From assembly GCF_963966145.1 (NCBI RefSeq), contig NC_091048.1, positions 7,502,001 through 7,566,000 of the forward strand: a DNA stretch of 64,000 nt. The letters run 5' to 3'. Positions 43,104-55,400 of the stretch are shown piece by piece. This DNA is from Tenebrio molitor. Its lineage: Eukaryota > Arthropoda > Insecta > Coleoptera > Tenebrionidae. A model generated the notes under the pieces. That model saw only the letters and a list, made by a program, of their open reading frames with translations. It made no database searches and had not been told where the DNA came from. A program made the position numbers and the translations under genes. Each line of letters begins with the position of its first letter. Positions within the stretch are counted from its first letter, which is position 1.

Positions 43104-43995
43104 TTTGCAAAATTAGAATGCACTTTTGTTACTGTTTAATGTGACTGCTTGATTTAAAAAAAATGCATTATTTTTTAATTTCTTCTTTTTGTTTCTATGC
43201 ATGAGCATGGTTGTTTACATTTTCATATTCAAAATAAAAATCTCTATAAACTGAGCAAAAAAAGTTAATAGTGGAATTCGAAAAAAAAAATTGACTATTA
43301 TCTGTCAAAAACAGAACTCAAGAACACATATTGGATCAATTCAAATTGTAGCCCATTTAAAACGATTTTGTTTGACACATCATTTATTAAAATCGTATGA
43401 AAAATAAGGAAGTTACAGCACCAAAGATTTTTCATAATACACCCGGTATGAGTCAGTTTCTTAAATAAAAAGAAATATTGACGATTACTGCCATTTTAAA
43501 ATTTTTATAATTGAGACTTTTGTGAGGGATGTCCAAACCATACAAAACTTTAAAATAATTCATGTTTTTGGATCAAGTTATGAATGAAAAACGTACCTAT
43601 TGCTGGTTGTATTTAAATTTCGTTAGGGTCGGAAAGTTATGTCAACCATCACAGCAAAAGAAATGATTTATGTTCATTGTTAACATTATAAAAAAATAAT
43701 AATAATAATCAAATGATAACATCGAACTGACATGTCAAATATTTTTCAATCAAACACACTTATAATATGCTCGTATTACTGTAAATCTAATTAATTTGAT
43801 ATGTATCATAATTATGTAAAAGATAATGATAAATGTATCGTATTTTTGTTCGATACTGTCAGAATTTGAGAATTTTCTCCTGTGTGAACGGATTGTGATA
43901 AATGTCACAACTTGTCAAAACGAAACGTCAAGCTAATTTTAAAGATTTTAAGCGATTTGGAGCCTTCAAGGGGCTCGTCGAACAAAAAAACGTTG

Positions 43996-44591
43996 GGCCG
44001 TATCACGACACCGTTATTAAAGTTGTCGTTAATTAAAATCGTGATTAAAGTAAACAAAAACGATATGCAATTATAACCTGCCAGAAAGAGATGAATTCGT
44101 CACCATGGTAATTAGTCGAAGGTAAAATAACAAGACCTAATTCTTTTATCGGATAAATTTTTCTATTTTACGCAAACATTTTGCTTTGACAATTTTACGA
44201 GTTGAATTTGGGCATTTTTATTCTGGTTTATTCTCGGGGGTTTAAACTTTGAATAAAAATGCCCAAATTCAACGAGTAAAATTGTCTAAAGCAAAAATGT
44301 TTAAGTGAAAATTGGGAAATTTATCAGATATAAAAAATCAGGTCGTGTTATTCTTGACAAGATTAATTCCAAAATACAAACTTTTATTTATACTACTTAG
44401 TTATTAAAAACAAATTGAAAATCTGACAGGAGTAGCATGCAATTTAATCACTTTTGACAGATGACAGAGTAGCGGGACGTTTTAACCGCGATAAACATTT
44501 TTGATTGGATGAAAGCAAGCGCTCCAATTGGCTGAACACGTATATGGGAATTAATCATGTTTAAATTTAATAAGGGTGTCGTGATACGGCC
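43996..44591. mobile_element. TIR element, 596 bp, target duplication CGTTG
   Basis: Ends GGCCGTATCACGACACC and its complement are flanked by exact 5-bp copies of CGTTG (43991-43995, 44592-44596). A large internal hairpin (about 44125-44345, arms containing GAATTTGGGCATTTTTATTC) fills the centre. No coding region is present; the superfamily is not clear. Confidence 0.75.
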
Positions 44592-44656
44592 CGTTGTATT
44601 CAACTCGTTCGTTAAATGAACTACTTTTTAAATGTTTCACATCTACCGGAAATTAC

Positions 44657-45320
44657 CAGTGGCGGCTCGTATTATTTTTAGATGGGGGCACCGTAAGAAT
44701 ACACTTGAGTGGTATTGGGAAAACATGACTGCCTCATTATTGTGTATCCACAAGAAATAACTAAATGAAAATTTTTGCGGGTTGGACTTTCTGTATTTAT
44801 AATATAAAATAGTTTACTTACTACCTCGAATCCAGAAAAACGTATAGATATTTTAAATCAGCATGTTTTATGTTACGATTTTCTTAATTTATAAACCCCG
44901 CTTGCGTTCGCCTAGTGCCCTTACAGTTTTCATACGCCAATGGTCTATTTTTAAGAAAGTGCAGTGCGACATTCCTACCTCAACAAATTTTAAAATACGT
45001 ACTGTATACGCATAAGCCAAATCTGGATGGACGCAACACCAAATGTGTCCTCAGTTACTTTATTTGGCTATCCGAACATGGCGTTGTTACGGTAAATGTG
45101 TAGACATTCGTTTTCGATGACCCGTTATGGGACAAACCAGCTAAACCGTAGATATCGCAGGCCTGTCGTTGCTAGCCAAAGTTTCCGACATAAAATTATT
45201 TTACTTCTTGACAGATCTAGTGAAGGTTTGTTTTCCATTATTACAATCGTGTCACGTGTTTGCTGGTGTTACAGTTTGGAGGGCACGTGCGCCTGTGCCT
45301 CGCAGCATGAGCCGCCACTG
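44657..45320. mobile_element. hAT-type MITE, 664 bp
   Basis: CAGTGGCGGCTCGT at the left is mirrored by GAGCCGCCACTG at the right. The 8-bp flanks GAAATTAC (44649-44656) and GTAATTAC (45321-45328) match in seven positions, the duplication length of hAT transposons. Internal open frames are not recognisable. Confidence 0.8.
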
Positions 45321-45329
45321 GTAATTACG

Positions 45330-46274
45330 AATATTTCCAGTCTCATTTTGTAAACGTACTTATTATCTGTTACTTTTGTACATGTACATGTTACAACATA
45401 TCCTGTTATTAGCTTATTCGCACACCTTTATGTCTAAAATCATCGGTAAACTTGTTGGTATTTATACATAATTCGTAATTAATCATGTTTACACACGTTT
45501 CATAATAATAAGTGGGTATTAACGCTTATTTACAATACAAGTGGAAAACTTTTTCTTTGAAACGATTTTTTTTTAAATGTCAAAATAATCATCCCACCGT
45601 TCTATTAAAGAACTTTTGTCATCGTTTAAATGAATGTCTGTATACCTACTGTATGGAAGTTTACATTCAAGAACTCTTATAAAGCTTGAGGTCTTGGATT
45701 TTCTCATGGGTTATAACTCATACGTGCACAAAGGACGAATATCGGTCTCAAGTACGCGCTACAAACCGACCGGAAAACATCCTCACTTGTTACGTTAGTT
45801 TCGTCTCTCTCTCTCTCGTCTATTTGAATTTGAAAACAGTCGACATTTTCAGTTTTCATTTACAGATTTTTCACTGGTTTATCGCTCCGCCTTCGAGCAA
45901 GTATTTGCAAGGTCACAGTCCATGAGAGAATCCAACACCTCTACCATTGCAACAAATGCAGAAATATGACTCACTTTGCATACTAAATATACTTTTGACA
46001 TAATATAATTATAAAATACCTGTTCCTTATTAATTAACAACCAGTTTTACGACGCGCGTATAAAACATTTAAATTACCTATATGTAATATAAAAAACTTT
46101 TCATTTTAGAAAACGGTTATTTCTTTACTAAAATATATAAATAATTCGTGAAGTAAATTTCTCAAAAACGGGAACAACCCAATAAATAAGTACTTGTGAG
46201 TATTCATTAAAAACTTTAAGTCATAAGACTTAATCGAGTACTGTTTTTTTTTTTTACCGCATTGTACTTGGATA
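45330..46274. other. Non-coding spacer
   Basis: No gene or clear repeat boundary is supported; a CT microsatellite-like run occurs near 45809. Confidence 0.5.
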
Positions 46275-46633
46275 GAGATATTTTCATATTTGGTGGCGGA
46301 AACAAAAGACTGAGAAATGTCACTAATTTGTACTGTCAGTGTCAAATTTCTCAGACGTTGGTGATTTCGATAGAAATGCAGCAAATTGGCAATAAGAAAG
46401 TAATTCATCGTCGAACTAGAGAAATAATTTATAATACGTTTGATTATATGAGAATAACTTTTCCTTTTGAAGCACTGACAAAAATTGGTTTCCTTAGAAT
46501 TTGTTTTTTCAATCTATTTAGCGAAAATTTAAATTTACCTAGACATTCCTTTGTACGGCGAAATTTGACACTGACAATACATTTTTGTAACATTTCTGTC
46601 TTTTGTTTCCGCCACCAAATATGAAAATACCTC
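46275..46633. mobile_element. MITE, 359 bp, TA target site
   Basis: Terminal repeats of about 75 bp (GAGATATTTTCATATTTGGT ... ending with the complement at 46633) are flanked by TA (46273-46274, 46634-46635). It sits about 100 bp beyond the 3' end of the hexosaminidase gene. Confidence 0.8.
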
Positions 46634-46737
46634 TAATTTAGAAACACTGGAGAGCTTGATATACCTATACTTATATGAACACAATCATTTAAATAATCGA
46701 CAATCGAGTGAAACCAAAAAAACAACAATTTCAACAA

Positions 46738-48675
46738 TTAATTCGTGAAAATGGGCACACCGAACCTTTGCAAATCCTTGAGAGGGGGCAAAGGTCTGGC
46801 CGACCAATGATTGACACTCTTCAACGCAATACTTTCATTTTGTATTTTCTCTAAGTGAATAATGTACGGATAGATTTTCTGTTCGATCCACTCGCTTATT
46901 GTATAATTATCGAAAATGTCGGCCATGGCATCCACAGCCGACCTGACTAGAGAAGTTGTACCGTGATAAATCCTCGGTAAATCACCGGATAATTCGTCCA
47001 CCCTTAATGGTAAACTGTAATTATGCCTAACGTTGTAATCAGTCATCCACCCTTTGGACCTCTTGGTCGACTTTATAAACTCCTCGACCTCGTTCTCCAT
47101 CGTGTGCAGTCTGTAAGTTAATCTAAAGAAGGGACTCCCTGGGAACATACACCTCCCCAACTTATCCCAAAGGTAGGGATCCGCATCTAGATTGATGAAA
47201 GGCTGATTGCGACCCGAATTGTGCTGCGGACACGTCAGTCCCGTCAAAAACTTGTGTTTCAAGCTCGAATTAAAGTAGCCGTGAGTCGTGGCTATCAGAC
47301 TTAAAGCTAGCGATGGTATACCTGCCGGCAGCAGTTCGCACAGGACGGCGAAATGATCGTAACGCTGCCACCCAGTCAAGGCTATACCGGTGAAGCCCTT
47401 CTTGAAACTGGTGTCTTGCGCCGACATGACCTCCAACCACCTCAGATTGTTCTCGAGATGCCTTCTCGAATCGGGCACGGACAGAGTCTCCCCGAACGCC
47501 CCCTTGAACGCCGACGCCGTCCACGCCGTCTTGAAGACAGCTCCGTACTTGTCCCAAACGGGGGGCTGCACGAATCTGTAAATGTCTTCGGCGTACACCC
47601 ACACCATCGGCTCCACAATACTTCCGAGATTCACGTCGAGCATGCTCTGTTGGGTGAGATGACGCAACATGTCGTCCCAAATTATCAAACGCAGTTTGGG
47701 GAACTTGTCGTGTATCAGTTTGGCGACGTTTTGGACGTGTCTCAAGAAGAGGGTCTCGTGCAGCTCCAGACGACAAACGTCGCACTCACCCATTTGGAAA
47801 ACTTCGTCGCAGCCGATGTGGAGGTGTTTGATTTTCGGGTGCAAAGCCATCAACTGCACCACCATCTCCTTGACGAAATCCAGAGAGCCGTTTCTGTTGG
47901 GACAAAGAGCCTGGGGGCTGCCTGGGACTTCTCTCAGTTTGGCCCACTCCGAGTGTTTCAGGGCGAACTCGACGTGGCCGAACGTCTGGATTAAAGGGAT
48001 GACTTCCAGTTGAGATTTCTCTGCCAATTTCAAGATTTCCTCGACTTGCTCCTTAGTAAGCGCATTTTTTGCAGTAATGTTGGCCAAAATTCCCATATAT
48101 GGGAACATGTCTTCATACTCTGCAAAAATACAAATTCATTCACATTATTACTGGATTATGTTATTTAAAAACAAACCCAAAAGAATTCCAGTTGCTCCCA
48201 TGTTGCGAATCAGTGGAAAAAACTTTCTAAAAAAGGTGGTCAAAGGAGGCGCTCCCTTTAAATCTAGGTGAACGATACGTTTCTTGGGGATGTACGGGCG
48301 ATTCAGGTTCAAATTAACATATGGAATTCCTAGTTGTTGTTCAGTTTCTGGAGAATCAACTCCGGAGCGTTTTCTAGCAATGTCATCTCGACTGGGTTGG
48401 TCTAAATTTGCAAACTCTTCGAAAATCAATTCATTTGTGACAGCTTTTACGGCGAGGGGCTTCTGATTTGCTTCCAGAAACTTGACATTGGCGTTTGGAC
48501 CGAAAGAATCGACGATAACACCTGGAATGACATTCTCGTCTCTTATTGCAGGTTTGTCACTTAACCTTGAAAATTGCAAACCAAATATTATCAGGGAAAG
48601 GAGTCCTGATGCAATTAGCAGTGCAGATTTCTTCCTCCAAGCTGTTAAGCCTATATGTTGCACATAACTATTCAT
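46738..48675 (-). CDS. Hexosaminidase D-like glycoside hydrolase family 20 enzyme
   Basis: Two exons, 48675-48177 and 48119-46738, joined by a 57-bp GT..AG intron, give 626 residues; the junction restores LLEYEDMFPY. The ATG at 48675 was preferred over an in-frame TTG upstream. A single hydrophobic segment at residues 17-34 after a basic stretch (WRKKSALLIASGLL) predicts a type II membrane anchor. The rest is a GH20 barrel: HLDLKGAPP at the start of the domain, LEVIPLIQTFGHVEFALKH, and HIGCDEV with the catalytic Asp-Glu pair at about residues 271-272. HexD-type enzymes remove beta-linked N-acetylgalactosamine or glucosamine; substrate cannot be told here. The gene is head to head with huntingtin, 728 bp between start codons. 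Confidence 0.93.
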
Positions 48676-49403
48676 TTTCTTCAACAATGTATGTCAAATC
48701 ACATTTCTTGTCAACTCTATTGCAACACCCACAACTTGTTTTTATTGCTAGTTTGTGCTACTGAGTACGAAATGTATCTCATATGCAAATTACCATTCTT
48801 AACTGAGTATTTTTACATTTTAGCAATCTCTTCATACGGAAAACGGTTGTCGATTATTTAAAAAAATTCTTCACATTATGGATTAATAAGTTGTTTTTAC
48901 ACAAAACTAATTTAAAAACATCCGTGAGAACACACATAGCACAATATTGATTATTATCTTCACTTTGACTGTTTATTATCCGACAATCAAAAATTTAGTT
49001 ATTCGGGCCTGAACTATTCGCCGACCTTTTGACATTTCGAATTCTGAAAGAGTAGGCGGGACATTCAAAAATCAGAAGAAAATGAATCTGAAGACATCGG
49101 ACTGTATAAATTTTGAAGTAAAACCCGTATCAAAATAATCACGTACAATTGAAAACGATATAATTTCAGTTTGAACGGTAAAATTGATTGTTTTTTTTGC
49201 AAATTATGTGCGCGCTGAGGTATTATACGGAGTGAAATTAGGCGTTTTTATTGACATTGACACAAATGACACATGCCAGTTTGACATTTGTTATTCGCAT
49301 ATGTGATGTGTGTAAAAAATATTAAAGTAAACAATGCTTTAAACATTAAGCTGGGATTTAAGACAGAATTTTAATCTTTCGCCTTGGATCAACACTGCAG
49401 AAA
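48676..49403. promoter_or_regulatory. Shared divergent promoter region of HexD-like gene and huntingtin
   Basis: 728 bp separate the two start codons, which face away from each other, so both core promoters must lie here. No convincing TATA box or named factor site was identified. Confidence 0.5.
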
Positions 49404-52400
49404 ATGGCAACTCAAGAGAAGTTGCTCAAGTCATTGGAGATTTTGAAAAGTTTGTCGTCTCCTAACCAAACTTTCGATCCTTCAAAGTACGTCTCTTAAT
49501 TAATAAACACCCGTAGCTACTCTCGTTTTTACAGAAGAAAAGAAAAAATCCAGCATTGTCACATAGTAACTGAGGCAATCTCAAATTCAACCATCAAGAT
49601 AGCACCTAATTTTCACACCTATCTGAGCATAACTATTGAGGTACTCTTGCAATTATGTGACGATCAAGAATCTGACGTGAGGATGACGGCAGGAGATTGC
49701 TTGAACAGAATCATCAGGGTAATGAGTTTTCAGTGATGTTGACAAGTTGTTATTTGTTTATTTTTGTAGGCTTTGAATGATGGAAACATTGGTAAAGTAC
49801 AAATAGAATTGCACAAGGGAATTAAACGAAATGGACCTGCTAAGTCATTGAGGGCTGCACTTAAGCGGTTTTCACAATTAGCACATCTGATAAGGCCTCA
49901 CAAAGGCAAACCTTACGTGGTTAATCTATTTCCAACATTGATCAAAGTTTCAGAACGCCCAGAAGAACAAGTGCATGAGACTTTAGCTAACAGTATATTA
50001 CCAATAATGAAAGTCTTGGGAAGTTTCTCTTCAGACAATGAGATTAAAGTAAAATTGATGTATTTATTTATTCAGAGTAAAGAGTATGGGTTTTAGGGGT
50101 TGTTAAAAGGTTTTTTGAAGAATGTATCAAATCAGTCAGCTGCAATTAGGAGGTCAGCTACCACCAGCATTTTACATGTGTGTTTGAATTGTAGGAAGCC
50201 ATATATTTTTGTAACATACGTCATAAATTACTTAACAGGTAAATTAGATTATTCAGTTGGATGTCTATTTGTTTTGTTTATGTGATTGCAGATTTATTAA
50301 TTCCAATCAATGATAATCAAACCAGTTATGTAATATTAGGTGTGATGACTTGTTTGAAAAGTGTTTTACCACATATTAAGGAAAATCAGAGGTGTGAGAG
50401 GAATATTTTTGATACACATAAAACAGGGGAGGGTGTTTCTGTCTCTGTGGACAAATTATTACAGGTAAAAGAGATATATTTCCCTAAATAAGTCGCCACT
50501 TAGTGTTAGAACTTATTTAGGGAATTTATTGGTGCTATATTGGAGAGCATTTTTTCCTATAAAAATGCCGTTCAAATAACCTAGGAAAAAAAAAGTCAGT
50601 GTCTTAGCTACATTCTTATTTGAAATGTCACTACTGTCATTTAGTATTTTACTAAGCATGATGATTTTTATTTTAGACAAAAAATTATGCTTGAATCCCA
50701 CTCTGTGACAGTTCTCTAATAATATGTATTTACATAAAAATTGTATGAATTAAGCTAAGACGTTGAATTTTGTTTTCATAGGTAATTTGGATGGCTTTTT
50801 TTTATAACGTATCACTAACAGTATATTTAGTTTTTGTATGAGTGATAGTTGAAAAAAAATATTCCATGACTTTCAAGCAAGGTTCATTGAAAATGCCCAA
50901 TTATTTGATATATTCGTTTTAGATATATGAATTATGTTTATACTATTTTTCAAACAAGGATCATAATGTTATAAATGCAGCTTTAGAAACGGCTAATATT
51001 CTATTCCAAAACTGCCCTTTTGAATTGAAGCAAGTTTTAACAAGTGAAAGTGGAATTGACAAAAATAGAATTAGCTTATCAACTTCTTATTCCATGTCCG
51101 CACTTCGTTCTCCAAGTAAGTTTTTTCTCATCATCGAGGTTTAAACATCTTGTCTTTTTTGAAAAATATAACTAGAAATTTTATTTGGAAAGATGTTGAC
51201 AATAATTAATTTGTTAATGTAAAAACTGACTAAAAGTTATTTATTTGATTTGAATAGATTTACTTTCAATTACGTAGAGTACGTAGAAAATAGAAAAAAA
51301 AACACGATTTTTTGTTGGTTTTTATTTAATTCAAATGTTTGCTCAAAATTTATAACAGGTCAGTTAAGCGTGGCAAATAGCGCAGCAACGGAGGACTTAT
51401 TTGTCGAATCAGAACTAACGGAAACTCTGAGATCGGACATCGAAAAGTGGATAGACCAATCCAAACTGTCAGTAATGAACGTAACATGTGCCAAAACCAA
51501 CGAGTTAGAAAAGTCCGTCTCTGCCGAAAGCAAAAGTTCTTCAGTTGACGTGTCCTTGTCTCAGCTCGACAATTTTGAATACAAACCCTCCGAATACGTT
51601 CCTGGGGCTAAAAGTCACAGCATCGGTGACAATCTAGAAAGACTCACGCTGAGTGACGATTCTTCCGAGAAGAGCTTCTCCTACATCGAAGACGACAAAC
51701 ACAGCGAGTCTGCCCATTTTCAAGTGAGGACCAGTCGCACTGTTTACTAACAATCACTTGACTAAATGTGATTTCAGAACATCACAGTCGGGACTTTTTT
51801 AGACAACGATGTTCCCCTTGTCTACTGTACCAGACTGATCGTAAAGTCTTTCCTCCTATCTGGTCACAACGGTGTTTGTACTTCGGACAAATTAGTCAGA
51901 GTGTCGGTCAAATCGCTGGCCCTCACTTGTCTGTCATCCATTATTAAAATCTACCCAAAAGTGTTTTTGTTATACTTGGATAAAAATTGTTCCAAGGCGC
52001 TACCGAAAAACGTGTGTCATCAGCAAATCGCAGATGTCATGTTATACGAAGATCATCAGGATCCGCAGTTACGGGGAAATTTCAGAATGCTCTTGGCTAA
52101 TTTCATCATGGCGGTATTAAACGAAAACCAACTAACTTACAACCAGTGGATTGAGAAACACTGTTGCGATGATAACCCTGCTAGATTTGAAATGGATGCC
52201 CTAATAAAAATTATAATCAAAGTGTGTACACTTCAGACGTGTTTTTCTCTGGTACAATTGTTATTTTAGGGACTAGAAGACGAATCATCAAACTGTTGCA
52301 GACAAACGATCATCAGTCTAAACACTTGTTTGGAGAAAATCGCAGAATCGCCGAGCAACATCCACATTTTACCTCTGTTAAATTCTTTGCCGCTTGTGGC

Positions 52401-55400
52401 AGCGAACCCCTACTGGCTCGTCAAGGTGACTTACAACTCTGACCCTCCAAAACCCTAGTATACTGTTCCAGGTGACTTTGTGTGAACTAGTAGCAAAACT
52501 TCCCTACGTCACCATTTACCACATCACCGGTTCGAACGATTTCCAAAGTAGAATAGTGCACGATGTGTTGTTCGCTCTGCTGCAAAGCGAAGACGCAAGA
52601 GTTAGAAGTGGAGCAGCGAGCGCTATTGTTGCGTAAGTGAACCCGCGAGCGTGACCCACGACTCTAATTTGCCAAAATTCAGGATAATACCTCATCTGTA
52701 CTGCGAACAGTTCCAACCGAAAGAGAACGCCGTCACCACCAAAGCCATCCGGTACAGGAACTTGTACTTGTCGAATTTGTGCGACACTAATGACGGGAAC
52801 AACTTGAACGGGAAGCATCTCGTGGACAATATGCCGTTTCCGTTTAGCGAAATGCTTCGTAAAGGCTGTGATAAAGTAGAATTTTCCTTGTCGAAAATTA
52901 TCACGAAACTGTACAATTTTTTGTTGACTGCAACGTCGAATTACTTTATTGTTAGTATTGTTGTTTCTGTGTGTTTTTTGTTAGTCAAGACTGTTTTAGT
53001 ACGGTTGCATCGAAACTCTGTCACTTCTTTCCAATACATATCCCACCACGGTGTATACAAACGCGTGGAACTGCTCCAAAGTTGTGGGTTCCGTCGAAAA
53101 AGACAAAGAAAACTGTAACGTCACGTTGGATCTGTTCAGTATTTGTGTATATTTGTTGACTCATTCCATTATTAATTATGATTTGACGTGTCATTTGAAT
53201 TTGCTAAGCCTGTCTTCCAATTTGTACGCAGGTAAGTGTAAATTTGACTTTTGAGGGCATAATGTATTCATTTTCTAAATGCATGACAGTTGGCCATGAT
53301 TTTTTGACACATTTCACACAGTGTAGTAAACTTGACAATATAAACTGTCATCAACTGTCAGGTATCAAGTAAAAATTTTCTTCAACCGAAAGTTGTGTCT
53401 CAAGAAACCAAGTGCAGCATCTTGAAATGCTATGAATGCTATCTTCAAGCAAGATAGGCCTGATTTGAGCTATGATGTTCTGTTCTTCTCTTAGGATGTT
53501 CCTTGTGCCTGTTGAGACCCACATCTGACGCGGAATTGCCAAGTAAGCCGTGGAACATGTTTGCAAACGTCAAATTTTCCAAGCTGACTGAGTATTACTT
53601 AAGTCACATGATAAAACTCCTCAACATCCTCCATTACGTTCTTGACGACATGATTCCGACCCAACCCCAGTCCAAACCGGTCTTGGCCAATTTGTCCACA
53701 TCGTCGCCGATCAAGAGACGCAAAAGCGATCTCGACAAGAAGATACTCAGTCCCATTAAAACTCCAGAGAGAGATGACAAAGACAAGAAAGACAACACCA
53801 GACCCAACACGATCGGAACATTCGTGCACCTGCCCCACTACATGAGGATTTATGACATCTTGCGCCAAGCTTACACCAACTACAAGGTACGATCTCGTTT
53901 TTCTCTCGTAATTGTCTAAAGTGGAGTGTTTGACAGATAACACTAGAGTCTGAAGCCTGCGGGAAGTTTTCAGGCCTCCTGAGTCAGACTCTTCACTCGT
54001 TCTCGGTTTTGATGGAATTGGGAACGTTGGTCGAGTTTCAGGGGATAGCGGAGGAGATTTTGAGTTATTTTCGGTACACTTTTACACTCGAGGCGTCGGC
54101 GACTGTCGAGTGTGTCCAACAACTGTTGAAGTGTTTGTTCGGTAACAATTTAACCGCCAACATCAGCGAGGTGCGTCAAGAATTCGATTCAAAGCATCAC
54201 GCGAGTGATAGTTCGTTTGGATTTTATTACAACATGAATCAGAAATTGTACAACGACGTGACCACGAGTTTCAATTCGTTCAAAAACATTCACAAGGTGG
54301 AGTGCGACGGAGACAGCACTCTGATGGGGTACTTGCATCGAAAGGAGATGAAGCCGCCTTTGTCGGTGCGGAGTTCGGACAAAATCTTGGCCAACTATAT
54401 TAGGATATTTGAGCCCATGGTTATCAAGTCGTTGAAGGTAAAGTATTCAAGTATTTCAATTAAAACCAGCGTAATGAATGATAAATAATATTTTCGCAGC
54501 ACTATACCATCACCAGTGACGTCAGGCTGCAGTGTAAAGTGTTGCAGTTGTTAAATCAGTTGATTCAGCTCAGAGTCAACTACTGTCTGCTGGACTCGGA
54601 GCAGATTTTTATCGGTTTCGTTTTGAAGCAGTTCGAGTACATCGAAGAGGGACAAATACCGTAAGTTGTCGCGTCGTGGGTGTCGTCCTTTACTGACAAA
54701 AATTCGACAGGTTTGCCAACGAATTGATCAAAAAGATCTTCCAATTCTTGGTACAGCTGTCTTACAGCAAGCAACACTCGAAGAGTATAATAACCATTCC
54801 GAAAATAATTCAGTTGTGCGACGGTTTGATGGCCAGCGGACAGTCCCCTTTGACCCATTGTATTCCAGCGCTCGAACCCATAGTGGAAAATATTTTTTTA
54901 ACGCGGAACAAATCGAGTACCATCGATTCGAAAGACTTGGAAACCACAAGAGACGTAGTTCTTTCGATGCTACTGCGGTTGTCGGAGTACCACGAGGTCA
55001 TCGACTTGATAGTTTTGATTCTGGATGACAGCAAGTACTGCAGCAACGATCCGGAAAAGTGGTCGAGGTGGTCGACTCAAGTCATCAACGTGGTTTTGCC
55101 CATGTTGAGACAAAACAAGATCAGACTGGACAGTGCCGAGGCGTTGGTCTCTTTGAGGAAGCTGATGTTCGTGCTGGAACCGTCGGTGTTCCAGCCGGTG
55201 GACAGCGTCTTGCTTCTGCTGTTTCAAGAACCGTTGACCCACGTACTGTGTCCATTTTTGTTTTGGTTTAATATTGAACAAATAATTTCAGGAAAACTGG
55301 CAAGCGTCGTATGTGCGACGTCTAGCGAAAATTGTGATCGTCTTTTTGATCATGTCACCCTTGAAGGAAGAAACTCTGATTTCTAAGATGAACGAGTTGA

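Larger units (their letters stand above)
42299..43446. mobile_element. Mariner-like element, deleted, TA target site
   Basis: Inverted ends of about 90 bp start CCGGGTGTATAATGTAAAAT at the left; TA flanks at 42297-42298 and 43447-43448. The interior contains a transposase C-terminal relic on the minus strand and an LTR-like insert at about 42448-42722. Confidence 0.75.
41893..43640. repeat. Outer inverted repeat enclosing a mariner-like relic
   Basis: ATAACTTTCCGACCCT at about 41897, followed by ATGCAACCAG, is mirrored at about 43590-43640 (AGGGTCGGAAAGTTAT). The 42299-43446 element sits inside, so it inserted into this older inverted-repeat structure. Confidence 0.6.

Noticed and set aside
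47270..48013. ORFs on either strand across the hexosaminidase exon
   Set aside because: They are shadows of the GH20 reading frame in a GC-richer exon.
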